Of a stretch of 64,000 bases of DNA, positions 23,801-36,118 are shown piece after piece. The translations under genes and the position numbers were made by a program. The first letter of the stretch is position 1. Each line of letters starts with the position of its first letter. Under the pieces are notes generated by a model, which searched no databases, was not told the DNA's origin, and saw nothing but the letters and a program-made list of their open reading frames with translations. This DNA is from Pyrocephalus nanus (taxonomy: Eukaryota > Chordata > Aves > Passeriformes > Tyrannidae). Where the stretch lies: assembly GCA_038380795.1 (NCBI GenBank), contig CM076259.1, forward strand, positions 79,271,224-79,335,223, read 5' to 3'.

Positions 23801-26800
23801 TTGTTTGTAGTGTCTGAAAGTGACAACTTTACCCCACCTAGCAACTTACAAACACTGCTACTTATTGTTATTGCCGGTAGATGGCATTCTTTATATTAAC
23901 TAAATAAATAACAGTTGGAAAGTTTTTTGTCAGCTTTTTTTTTGCAGGGTAGATGATAGGCATTTGCTTTTTGGCGTTTTCATGGAAATGATACATACCT
24001 GCTATTTTGAAATGTTTGACAAAATTCCTTACTTCAGTTCAACAAAGTGATTTTTTTTTTTTCCAAAATGAGAGTGATTTCAGAATCATGTAATGATACA
24101 ATTCAACTGATTTAGTAATTTTTACTTTTATTTCAGGTGAGGAAGAAGAAATGTTTTTTCTTTTCCCCTTCTAACAGATAAAACAAAATATTTAATGGAG
24201 AGTTAGAGTTTAATATTGTTGGTTTCATTTTAGAAAACTTTAAAGAAATTTTTTTTCTGCCCTATTGCTTACAGTTTGCAAAACCTGTAGACTAGAGACA
24301 CAATCATTTTTTCTGTAGTAGTTCTGTAATGACCTGTGACAGAACTGAGGGAATTACCCGGGGACATGACTCCAGGTGTAGTTTATAGCTCTCCAACTGT
24401 TTGGTGTTTGTTTTTTTTTCCCTATTTGAATGCTTAAACCAAAGCCCACTAAAGTTAACAAGGAGATGTATACTGGCATCAGAATTTTCTTTCACATGTT
24501 TCAATGCCTACTAAAATAAGGGGGCTGCTCTCAGAGAAAGGTACGTTAATGGAAGCTAACCAGAAGATTTTTCATGCATTAATCATATTGGAACCCATGA
24601 CCTTTGCAATGATAAATGAGCAAGTGAAGTGGAGAAGATATTTCAAGATCCATTAAATTTCAAAATGTATTACGTATTCCAGTGCATAATGCAGATATTG
24701 ATCCTTGTGGCTTTTGCATGTGCTGAATGTTTATTTCACAGGCACCAAGTAGATAGGAGCCAGACAGCCCTGAGAGTGTGTGGACTAGAAGACTAATTTT
24801 CCCAGCTGGGATACTGGAACACAGTAATCTTAGTTCAGTTTGCTACCACATGCAAACTCATTCCATCACCTTATGCCTGTACAGTACCCAGATGTGGGCT
24901 TGAGGTGAGTGAGAGCAGCAGCTACACAAATTATGGGTAAATGAGCCTTCTCTGGTTGGAGAAGGTATTGCCAAATGTGGAACACTTTCCACCTACAAAC
25001 TATTGGTGATGAAAAATATGTATCTATGAAATAAGGAATTCATGTCATTAATGGCTCAGTTTCTAAACCTAGCCTTTGAATGGCAGTGACTTTCAGTCCA
25101 TTATAGTGTACAGCTGTGTCAAACTGAAGAACTAAGTAGAAAGACCCTCTGTCCCAGTAGGTCAGTGGACCTAGATAGGCTTACAGCCTCTAACACTGAA
25201 GGAAAAAAAAAATTATATTTTTATCTTACTGCCCATTTGTGCTTACTGGAAAGAAAATCTATTATTCATGGGACTATCAGAAGTCCTGTGTATTGTGATC
25301 TGGCTGCAGTGGTGATTCTTGTCACAACCCTGTAGTTAGAGGACCAAGCAGAGGGCCAGGGAAGCAGAAAGACATTTTAATTATGTTTATGATTATGGAC
25401 AAAATGCACATGGAAAGATTATTCAGGTCATCAGTAATGCTCTGCTACCCAGGGGTTATCTCATTTATCCAGTCTTCATTGGAAATGTCCTTCAAAAAAG
25501 CTGCTTACTTAGGGAAAATGCTGCCACATGAAGTTGTACCAAATACCACCTTAACATGTAAGGAATCACATTAATTTTACATAGCTTGAGAAGTAAGATT
25601 TTTTTTCCTCACTGCACAAAGGTTCAGATTTTTATGCAGAATATGCACTGGAGGATAACTGAAGAGTAGCTCAAAGTGTTTCCCACCCTTTAAAGTTTCA
25701 TATAAGCTTTGAATGAACTCTGAAGCTAAAATGGATTTAATATAAACCAGAAATATCACAGACATATGCAGACATGGTTTTATGATGTAATGACTTATTA
25801 GAATTCTGTTTTCTGCTTATCTGTTAAATTAGAGGTGCAAATTAATATTTGTCAAGTAAATTTGATTTAATATCCTAATCCATGCCTTTAAGAAAAAGCA
25901 TAGACTACTAATCTGCTTTATCATTTTTGGAATGATGATTAACTTGAGCTGGAATGCAAATGTTATGAATTCTGGATCTTGTCATTCAAGTTTTTACTTC
26001 TAGCAACAGTTTTTGGGCTTGTACCCAAATGAGTAATAGTTTTGTTTTATTAGTTTCAGCATGTTTTAATATTTAAAATCTGTTACCATAACCAAGAAAT
26101 ATGCTAATCTTTTTTCCTGCTTCTGAAAGTAGAAAAAATGGGATAGTTAGTCCAAACACCCTGAACTTTATTTTGTGTTAGTTATCTTTTTGTTCCATAT
26201 CGCAGATTCAAAGACAATTCTTGATACTTTTGTGTGAACTTTGCTACTGATTTGATAGCAATTGGAACCTGATGCAACATTGATTATCACATAATACAGA
26301 ATTTGCAAGAAATAACCAACTCAGAGGCCTCTTGGTTTCATATATATAATGTAGTGAATTTCTCTATTGGCATCTTACACTGATTAGTCATAGGTATTTT
26401 TGACTGGAGGTATCACCATAATCTTACGGGCAAGAAGTTGTTTGTCCAGGTTTTTTGTGAATACAGAGGAACAGAAATTGAATAATAGACATTCAATGAT
26501 AATTTTATAAGCATTTTGAGTACTTAACACAGCAAAAAAGGGTAATGATGAATAGAGGAAAATTACAAGAACTATAAGTATGGCTCTATCATTTCCTAAG
26601 CCTTAAGAAGTTTTTGTTGGCAATTGCAATGAAGCAAATGGCAGGGGGGAAAAAAGCTCTGAAGAGACAGAAGGAAAGACATTACAAATATAAATAAGAA
26701 TTTATTAATTAATACTAATACAGGTTTTCCAAAGGTCTGAAATGAAGTGCATTATGATGAGCAGTTGTACCTAAATCAAAGCAGGGCAAAAATCTGTCAC

Positions 26801-28677
26801 TTGTAGAATTATCTCACATGCTAAACTTCAGGCATTAATTACAGTTCCATTCTTGGGTCATCTCAGTGAATATATTAACAGTTGATCACAGGAATTTCAG
26901 ATAAAACCTCTCATTCCTGATGCTGAGTATTGTCAAGCCTATGAGCATCTTGAAGAGATCATCTGTCTTTTGGGTAGGAAGCTTGCACCTCTGTAAATTC
27001 ACAAGTTTTATCAGTTTCTATTGAGATTAGGTAGATCATTTATCAGAAGACAAACTTTAAAGGATGATCTAATAAACAGATACTACATAGAAATAAAAGT
27101 GATCTGTAAGAGTTCATTCTCCTATTCAGCATGTTTAATTTGTAAATTCTTCAGATTAGAGATTATTTTCATTATAGAAAACAGAAACTTGACATGATGG
27201 ATTTGGATCAGCTAGACTTAGCTGCAATGGAAACTGGACATGCAAACAAAGCCAGTGGTAATATCTCCATAAACTCCTTTAGGTGTAAATGATAACTCGC
27301 ATTAAATGAATGACCTTATAAATAATGCTCATTGATATGGAATCTCAGATTGACTATCTTTTTGTCATATGACAAGTGTATCTGTATTTCTGAAGAGCTC
27401 TTTCTGAGGTGCTAAATGGGGTTCTTTCTCAATCACAATGACTCATATCATCACAAATGTGATATTGTGACATTTTCAAGTTTTATTCCATTTTGTCCAT
27501 GTAGCTTAGTGTTAGACTCTTGAGAGTGTTACGTGTTGGCTGAACTGAATCGTCAAGGTGATATAATCTCATCTAGATTCATCCAGAAGGATTGCTGAGC
27601 AATAGATCATTTAGATAATAGAGTGCTATAACAATTTATTCTGCTTAAAATCTTGTAAAATAGAAATTTCTCTCCTCACAGAGGGTTGACTTCTTGACAG
27701 CTATCTTCTATGAGCTAGAAAAAGGCTATTCCTCCTCTTAGAACAGCAGGCTTTCTTTAGGGGTTAACATGCCTACATTTCCAACAGTGAACCATTTAAG
27801 GTGGATGACTATAGGTGCTGTATTTCCAAATGTAAAATTTAATTTTTGTTTGCCTTTTTAAGAATTCACATCTGTGAACAGCTGAGTGGGATTTACTTGC
27901 ATGAGTACTAGCAGAAAGTGAATCTTGAGTTCAGAAACTTACAGATTTGCACTCTTATTGTTGCACTTCAGTTATTGAAAACTTAGGACAAAGCTTGGCT
28001 CAGCAAATCAACAGAATTTTTCAGTCTTCTTCCAGAGGCAAGAAAATAAGCCAGTCAGGGACCTGATTACAATCTTTACATAGAATTACTTTATGTCAGT
28101 AAGGATTGTGTGGTGCTTAAGGAAATGCACTCTGCAGTATTTTACAGAGAACATGTAATAGTTTTCTCATCCTGTTGTGAGAATCCCAAATACCTCATGC
28201 CTTGTGCTGAAAACCTTGCAAGACTGATATTTCATTGTAGTTAATGCCCTTGAGATCTGCTGAATATTTTCTATATAAGTTTACATGTCATAGGCCTTTA
28301 GGGGTTTCTTCATTTGATGAAATAAATACCTGTGAGGAAATAATTAACTCTATATTTCTTCAAGAAATTTTTGCTGACTTTTCATATTAATTATATATTT
28401 CTAAAATATGATTTTCCTAATAATGTCAGAAATGTATCAGTGTAAGGCACTATCATCAACAGCAAAAAAATCACATAATCAATGTACAGTGTAAATCTTC
28501 ACTCAGCTTTTTAAAACTCCTTTGGAGATGGAGTGGGCTGAATGTAGAAACATTTATGACAAGGTGGAGTGTTCCTGCTTTATCTGAATATCTACATACA
28601 GCTCATTAGTAAAGCAAAAAAATAAAAATACGATAAACTTGGAATAATGTAAAATGACCTTGAAATGGAAGACATTC
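17406..28677. other. Intron sequence, 11.3 kb, no gene or element recognised
   Basis: The longest stretch with no recognisable mobile element. AT-rich, with poly-T runs at 17823-17848 and 18010-18027 and short homopolymers elsewhere. Frames such as plus 23355-23651 carry no family motif. Conserved non-coding elements could lie here, but that cannot be judged from one sequence. Confidence 0.65.
17823..17848. repeat. Poly-T run
   Basis: Uninterrupted run of about 26 T. A second run of 18 T lies at 18010-18027. Confidence 0.95.
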
Positions 28678-29245
28678 CATTGGTTCCAGACAACTCCAGC
28701 CAACCCATCACAGGGCACAACTGAGTGACTCAGACACAGTGGTGGTGGTACCTCTGGGAGAGTGTATTTAAGAATGATCAGGAAAAGATGGACAGAGAGG
28801 AGAGAAATAAAGAATAAGAAACCGCAGTCTGAACACTGAGGTCAGAAAGAGGAGGAGAAGGAGGTGCTCCATCTCAGAGCAGACGTCCGCTGCAGCCTGT
28901 GGAGGACTCACACTGGAGCAGGAGAGAAGTGTGAGGATGGAGTGGCAGAAAGGAGATGTTATGGCCTGACCAGGACTTCTATTGCCCCTTCCCCCTGTGC
29001 CTCTTGTGGCAGGGTAAGAGTCAGAAGTGCAGTAGTGAAGCTGATACTGAGGAAGATGCAGGAGATGTTTAGTTTCAATGTTTGTCTTTTTGTTTCCCAG
29101 TACCTAAATTAGTACTTGAATATCTATTTAATAGTACCATATATTAAATATTGATTACTAATCGTTAAATATTTATATTATTATTATAATGAAAATTAAT
29201 TCTCTCCAAGTTGGGTCTGTTTTTGCCGCTGAATTTATCTCCAAA
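28678..29245 (+). mobile_element. Degraded ERVL-type LTR, sense orientation
   Basis: Related to the LTR at 9685-10795 but in the opposite orientation. In order it has: a GGTTCCAGAC...CTCCAGCCAA block, a CCTCTGGGAG block followed by TATTTAAG (28765-28772), the GGAGGTGCTCC block near 28860, GC-rich near-repeats, then CTCTCCAAGTTGGGTCTGTT near 29202-29221, which matches the U5 start of the family. Between about 29105 and 29195, where the family has a short AATAAA segment, this copy has an AT-rich stretch with ATTAAA but no AATAAA. Clear ends and a target duplication are not visible, so borders are approximate. The plus frame at 28864-29112 is part of this LTR. Confidence 0.75.
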
Positions 29246-30231
29246 AATCAGTTCACAATTCAGATGTTTAGATTCCATACAGACATGTACTGAGGTCATT
29301 AGTTTCTGTTTTATTTATGAATGAAGCCATACCTTCAAGAAAAGCCTATTACTCTGATTTGAAAGGTGAACACAGCACTTTCTCTGACTGCATTTTGATG
29401 ATTAAAGACTTTCTTTACTATAATCATTTGCAATATAAACACCCAACAAGTATTGATATGGTCTCCTCTAATCCCTACAAGAATCAAAAAAATAAACAAG
29501 CATGAATTCTGGGACTGGCCCACTAGGAAAGAGAAAAAAAAGTTCCTTGTTCCCACAAAATCAATGCTGCTTTAATGATTCATTTGTCAAATGGTAGTTA
29601 TCTGTAGTCAAGGATAGAAGACTAAAAAACATTAAATGAAATTTTGGGTAATGGTGATGATGGCAGTCGTGGACTAAGACTGAATATTGACTACTAATAC
29701 CTGGTCTGAATGATCCAGGTAGATAGAAGCACAAGCTATCAATACTTTCCCAGAATTTCCTTAAAATTAAGTTCCAAATAGTATTATTGTGTCTTAATTT
29801 GGTGTCATATTAAAAGAAATATCTGGGTAGTCCAAATAATCAATCCATAAATCATCATTCAGGAAATGTAACCATTTCACTGTACTTGTTTTTGAGTATT
29901 CGTATGTTTTAAATGAGGCCAAATAGTACCAAATTTGAAATATCTTTACAGTTAGTACTACATGGCTACCAGGATAAGAAAGAATGGAAGATAAAAAATT
30001 AAGGCAAACATCTCTAATAATAGGAAAAGTTGATGCTATACAAAGTGCAAATATATAAATTTCTGTAAACCTATACAATACTGAAAAAAAAAAAAACAGC
30101 AAGGAAGATTCTTTTCAACTATTTCTCTTCTACTTCATGTCTTTTTAAAAAACAGTATTTAGAAGTATACACTTCCTTTGTTTAGCTTTTCTGTTTTAAG
30201 CTATGACAACAGTTTAGTAAAACTGTGTATC
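29246..30231. other. Intron sequence, nothing recognised
   Basis: AT-rich intronic DNA between two LTRs. Short frames on both strands have no motif. An A run lies at about 30082-30094. Confidence 0.65.
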
Positions 30232-30621
30232 TGTTGTGGTTTAGGAATGTTATTCCCCGGTTTAGTACATTCATTAAAGAAAACCACAAGCTGCTCCCCT
30301 CCCACCTCTAGTGGGATGTACAAAAGGCAGAAATTTACTGGAAACAGTAATGACATAAAAAAACCAAACAGTACCAGCAACAATATAAGTAGCAATAATG
30401 CTCACCAAGCCCAGGACAACAAAAGACAGTTTTGGACCCTCTGCCTGCTACACTTTCCCCATGATGAGAAAGGAATGTGAGAGAGAGTTCCTTTCCCTCA
30501 CCACTGCCAATGGTGTGAGATGGTATTGAATAACATTACGGTCTTGATCATGCCCACACAGTTCCAAGCTCCACTCCCTCACAGCTACTGCAAAAAATTA
30601 ACCCTGGCCAAAACCAGGTCA
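30232..30621 (-). mobile_element. Solo LTR, third avian ERV type, 390 bp
   Basis: On the minus strand it starts TGACCTGGTTTTGGCC, followed by GGTTAATTTTTTGCAGTAGCTG, and ends CTAAACCACAACA. This fits a widespread bird LTR type that opens TGxCCTGGTTT and closes AAACCACxACA. The ends form an imperfect inverted repeat (TGTTGTGGTTT at 30232; AAACCAGGTCA ending 30621). The flanks are GTATC (30227-30231) and GTATT (30622-30626), a 5-bp target duplication with one mismatch. It is shorter than I remember for the type, and I see neither a TATA box nor AATAAA, so it is probably internally deleted. Assignment is by pattern memory. The plus frame at 30178-30480 falls in it and is not a gene. Confidence 0.76.
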
Positions 30622-33600
30622 GTATTCTAGGACAAAGCACCAAAGGATAGGCTAAGACCAGTTTTACTGTTTTCACAAGTAACAGCAGATCTCTTAAGAT
30701 CAAGAAATAATTTATTAATGGAGAAAAAGTTGTGCGATTGGGACTTAAAAAATGTCTGGTTTCATTTTTTTTCCCCCAGCTCCATCTACTTCATTAATAA
30801 ACCAAAAAATTGCTGACATAATATTCTGGGTGGTAGTGACGTGATGAGTGGAACCTGTTCTCCATTCCAAACGGTCCCAAATAATAGTCTTTCTAACTAG
30901 GCCTGTAGCAAAGTTTATTGTGCAATTTTTACGCTTCTTAAAACTGTGTAGAGTGCTGTGAGTTGTATAGAGTAATACATCACAGGACAGTTTTGTAGTT
31001 TTGCAGGTAGCTTCAAGGTAACCTCTTGCTTCAGTCTGAGATAGCTCAGATCCCTCTTAATATTTGTTTTCAGAGACACCACACTGGTGTTAAGGAAGGA
31101 TAAAATACTGCATGGTGAGTCTTTTAAATGGCACTATTTGTGCTTGAGTAGATGCATAATGGCAAGCTAATGATTCTACTGTGTCTATATGTTCAATAAA
31201 CCAAAATGAGGTTTATGTTTGGGCTCTGCATTTAGTCACCAGCAATCTCAGGCCTAATTTAAATTCTCTGTCATTATTTGTGTTCTCTTAGTGCCTCTGT
31301 TTTCCACTCGAGTTGGAAGCAGTATTTCTTTAAGCACTGTATACCTATGCGGCAACAAGTGATGACTCTTGTCTGAAGAGGTTTCCTGTTTAAGGAGGGA
31401 CTGTTCTGTTCCACTGACAATAAATAATGGCCCATGGGAAATGAAAGGGAACATTGCCTTCTCTGGCTTTGTGTTAGCTGAGATTTTAATTGTTCTCTTG
31501 TCTTCCGTGTTATCAGTTATAATGTCGCTTTCTCTGCTCTGAGGTTCAACAAACTATATATTTTATTGTGAGGTCCAATATTCCCCTGTAAGAAATACAC
31601 AACAAGATACTTTAAAACAGCAGGATAGAATATTTTGAACTTTTAGTCTGCAATACTAGTAACACCTTCTTTCACTGCCCATAATGGGGTTCAAGAACCT
31701 TCCTAATTGCCTACTGCCTTAATGGATCCATGAGGGGTATTTACAGTAATTATTATTTCAAAACAACACAGAATAATTAAATTTCATCATATATTTATTG
31801 CTATCTTCATATTTACTCTGCCAGGGATTCTTTGCACTGCTTCTTTTTTAGAATGGTTTGGATTTGTAATTGGTGTTATGAGGACTTTTGACAGAGAGAA
31901 ATATTGTGCAGTTCTAGTAATTAGGACAGACTTGGTATCTATATCAGAAATTTCAGCATGGTTATCTACTTTTTAATTCACACCTTAAAAGCCGATTCAA
32001 AGAGGACTCTGGGATTCCATAGGGAACAGAAAAAATTTCAAAACAAACTGAAAATTTGTGCAGAATTCTGTTTAAGTGTTATTTGGTAGAAACTGAAAGT
32101 ATTATCTTCATTTCACAAGTGCAAAGTGCAAATGCATCAATGGCAATGAGGTTTACAATTTAACCCATGACATCAGTGTATGCAAAATCATACAAAATAT
32201 TGCACATTCATAGCTATGTTTAAAACACTGCCCATATTGATGGTTGTGTTTTCATTCTTAGAAGTGAATGAGAAATGTCACCTCTTTCAAAGTTTTGACC
32301 TGCATCTGAAGGTGTTGAATGGTCTTTCTGAATGTTGTTTGAATTCTCTTGGGGAGTGGGAGAGGAGGAAAATGTTTTGAGAATAGAACAAGAGAAGGAG
32401 TGATTTCCTCTCCTACCCCTCCTATCCCCTTGGCCCCCCATTTTTTCTCCTTTTGGTTTTCCTTCCTGAAAGTTTACCACTTGATATCTGGAAAAAAATT
32501 ATATTCTCTGTATACTCAGATGAGCAAGAATGGTTGCTTAATGAATGAACTTTATATGCCTTTTCTCATCTGACTGTTTACAAGATTAATATGTCTGCTT
32601 GTGGATGCATAGGCAATTTTGAAGTAGTTGCTGTTCTTCTGTGAGAGATGCATGGTAGGGAAATGAGCTTTTTTACATGGAGTTTGGCATGTTAACTGAA
32701 TTATTCTGTCTCCTAAAGATTCCATGGTTAGTGAAGGGATACAGAACCAGATATACTCTTGCTTCATTTCACTACAGCAATTCCTGCGTTGTTCTGTTTT
32801 GTCTATGCTCAGTCAGGATCTCTGTGTGTTTTGGTAGATTTATTCATACAACTACCTTAACAGATATTCCATGACAAGTGGTACATTTTAGCTTCCACAT
32901 AAACAGGGTAGCACAAAACTATTTTTAGAGTCATCTGTAAATATAAATAGATTATGTCGTCCATGAACATACATTATGGGGTTACAGTCAAACTGACCAA
33001 TCCTAATGTGGTGTTCAAATTCCTTCCATGGATAGGTCCTAACTTCTAGGAAAAGAGAAAAAAAGGTTGCAAAGCATATGCATGTATTTCTTAGCTAAGT
33101 TGTTGGGTGCAGAAAATATCTGAGCCTATCTACTTAAACTTCTTTTTGCTATTGAAATTGCTTCTTTTTTTTTTCCTGAATCACTGTGAAATCTACATTT
33201 GTCTTCCCAACTATTTCAGATACATCCTGCAGATACAGCTAATTAAGAGCCAACCACTAGTTGGAGTTTCCCCCAGTGCTTTCCACTGATTTGTTTTTGT
33301 TTATGATGTGCTTTGTTTGCTTCATTTCAGTGACACATTTGTGCAGTCTTATTTAGCCTTTAGAGCATCAAGTTACTGGAGCATCAGTGCACGCAGCATG
33401 AAAAGAAATGAGTCATTCACCCATTCCCAATTTTTTGTTTCCTCAGCTGATTGAAGGGTTCAATAAATTACTGTGGTTCATAATGACTATAGAAGTTAAA
33501 CACTATTTTTATCTCTTCAGCTGTGTTTTAAATACAGCATTGGGATCTATCATTCTGTCATGGAGAGAGGCTCTGGAAGCATATGACAACTTATAATCTT

Positions 33601-35019
33601 TCCTCCTTCACATATTCATGAGAGAGAAAGATTATGCATGCAAGCAATAACTTCACACATTAATTATTGAGTCAGATATCAGGAAGACCATAACTTCATG
33701 AAAGACAATGCACAGAAACTCTTTGATTTGAAGAAAAGATGAAGCTCAAGGGCAAAGGTTCTGAGGTTTGAATAACAACAGATAATTTCTTGTCCTTCCT
33801 CCTCTAACCCTTATCTAAGTCTTGGGCTAGAACATCTACATTATGAAAAGTCCCTAAGGAAGAACAGAAGTGAGCAGCAGGAAATACAGATGCTCATTGG
33901 GCTCATAAATGGGCTTGGGAAATGTCTGACTAGTGCCTGTTACAGAATGGTGTAATGAATCCTTCTCAGAGTTGTGATTCTTAGCATGTTGCAAGCAGTC
34001 ATCAGGGCTATAACTCTAGAACTTTCTAAATTTTTCTAAAAATTCCTTTCTTCATGGAAAGAAGATGAAATCGGACAGTTGCCTTGCCTAGGCCATGCAG
34101 CATGAGTGGTGGGCTTCTACTGTATCCTACTGCCCTCTTATTGCCTTGTTATTTGGCCTAATGAATCAGTGCCTCCATCTAAGTACATCAAACAGTGCTA
34201 AGGTAGCCCTCTAATTTGTTCATGGCTGTTGATGACTTGTACTACTAATTCAAAGTAGTTCAACTGGCTGTACTGTGGAAGCCCCTGCACTCATTCTTAG
34301 ACTGTTAGCTTGTTTTTTTTGATGATAGCACTTATAACTCATCCTGGTATTATACAGGAATAATTCTATGAAATAATTTGTTCAAAAGAGACAGAAAAAA
34401 ACCACTTTTACCCTTTTATCTACACACTGCAACAGAGAAACAACTCTTGGTAGGAGTTAATCCATGCTCTTGAATAATCTTTTGCAGATTAAAAAATGGA
34501 GGCATTCTGAGCAATTCTTTTCATTCAAGTGACATTTGAATTTGATGCTTTCCATAGCCATTTTTATTCCAATAATATGGGCAGGATATGAAATTAATTT
34601 AGTGCAGAATGAGATATGGCTGTTGTCTTTAATCTGCAGAGTTTCATATTAAACTCTGAAGAATAGAGCTCTTTCAGATCATAAATACTCTGTTTCTGGT
34701 AATTTGAGCTTTTTCCACATGTTGCATATGATAAGAACAAAACAGTTACAGCTATCTACTTACATATATGTAAGGGAACAAACACAGTAGCAATGACACT
34801 TTGGCACAGTTGCATAATTTCAGCTATATATCCTGCTATACAAAGCCCAGAAAAGGGGAAGCTTTTGTACTTCAAAGTTTTTTTAAGTATTCTACTGTCA
34901 TACTTTCTTTGCCAGAATTTGTACTGGTGTCTCCTAGAATACACATCTTTATTTTGTTTTATTACTTTTTTAATTAATATAATTTTATTGCTTTATTTTT
35001 TGATATGTGCTTTGGTGTG
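30622..35019. other. Intron sequence, nothing recognised
   Basis: AT-rich intronic DNA with only short homopolymers. No exon, mobile element or RNA gene that I can support. Confidence 0.65.
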
Positions 35020-36118
35020 CTTTGAAATCCATGCCATTCTCCTGGAGAAACTGGCTGTTCATGGCTTTGCTGGGTATACTCTTCACTGGGTGAAAAACTG
35101 CCTGGATGGCCAGGCCCAGAGAGTGGTGGTGAGTGGAGTTACATCCAGTTGGTGGCTGGTCACCAGTGGTGTTCCCTGGGGTTCAGTATTGGGGCCAGCC
35201 CTGTTTAATATCTTTGTCAATGAGCTGGATGAGGGGATTGAGTGCACCCTTAGCCAGTTTGCAGATGGCACTGAGTTGGGTGGGAGTGTTGATCTGCTGG
35301 AAGGTAGGAAGGCTTTGCAGAAGGATATGCACATGCTGGATGAGTGGGCCAAGGCCAAAGGTGAGAGGGTCAACAGTGCAAAGTGACAGGTCCTGCCCTT
35401 GGGTGACAACAAACTCATGCAGTGCTACAGGCTTGGGAAGAGTGTCTTGAGAGCTCCTCAACAGGAAAGTTTTACAGCTGGCTGAACATGAGCCAGCAGT
35501 GTGCCCAGGGGGCCAAGAAGGCCAGTGGCATCTTGTCCTGTATCAGGAACAGTGTGGCCAGCCAGACTAGGGCAGTGATTGTCCTCCTGTACTCAGCAAT
35601 AGGTGGGGCAATGTGTTCAGTTCTAGGCCCTTCACTTCAAAAAGGACATTGATGTGCTGCAGTGTGTCCAGAGAAGGGAAACAGAGCTGATGAAGGGTCT
35701 AAAAAACATGTGCTATGAGGAGTGGCTAAGGGAACTGGGGTTTTTTAATCTGGAGAAGGTAAATATTCAGGCTAAAGGGGTACCTCACTACTCTTTACAA
35801 CTACCTGAAAGAAGGTTGTAGTGAGGTTGGGGTCTGTCTTTTCTACCATCTCTAAAGTGAAAGGCTGAGAGGAAATGGCCTTAAGTTGCACCAGGGGAAG
35901 TTCGTATCAGGTAACAGAAGAAAAGCGTTTACTGGAATTTTAGGCACTGGAATAACTTGACCAGATTGGAATCACCACCTCTGGATGTGTTCAAGAGGTG
36001 TCTGGATGCAGCAGTTGGGGACATAGTTTAGGGGTGATTATAGTTGTGCTAAGTTGATGATCGGACTCGATGATCTTGAAGGTCTCTTCCAACCTTGATG
36101 ATTTTGTGATTCTGTGAA
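35020..36118 (+). mobile_element. CR1 LINE, 3' half with broken reverse transcriptase
   Basis: Longest CR1 copy here, about 1.1 kb, sense to ITGBL1. It begins inside ORF2: Ile-Leu-Leu-Glu-Lys-Leu-Ala, then Trp-Val-Lys-Asn, the reverse-transcriptase block [10 protein letters not shown], and Phe-Asn-Ile-Phe-Val-Asn-Glu-Leu-Asp. The catalytic box that should read Phe-Ala-Asp-Asp reads Phe-Ala-Asp-Gly. The frame stops at 35386 and later parts (Asn-Met-Ser-Gln-Gln-Cys-Ala-Gln near 35483; Ser-Cys-Ile-Arg-Asn-Ser-Val-Ala near 35537) are shifted or interrupted. The 3' end, GATGATCTTGAAGGTC through GTGATTCTGTGA, is intact. It is an inactive 5'-truncated fossil. The open frame 34793-35386 is partly intron and partly this LINE. 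Confidence 0.95.

Noticed and set aside
34793..35386. Longest open frame in the window (197 codons, plus)
   Set aside because: Its first part is ordinary intron and its second part is the reverse-transcriptase region of a truncated CR1 with a damaged catalytic box.
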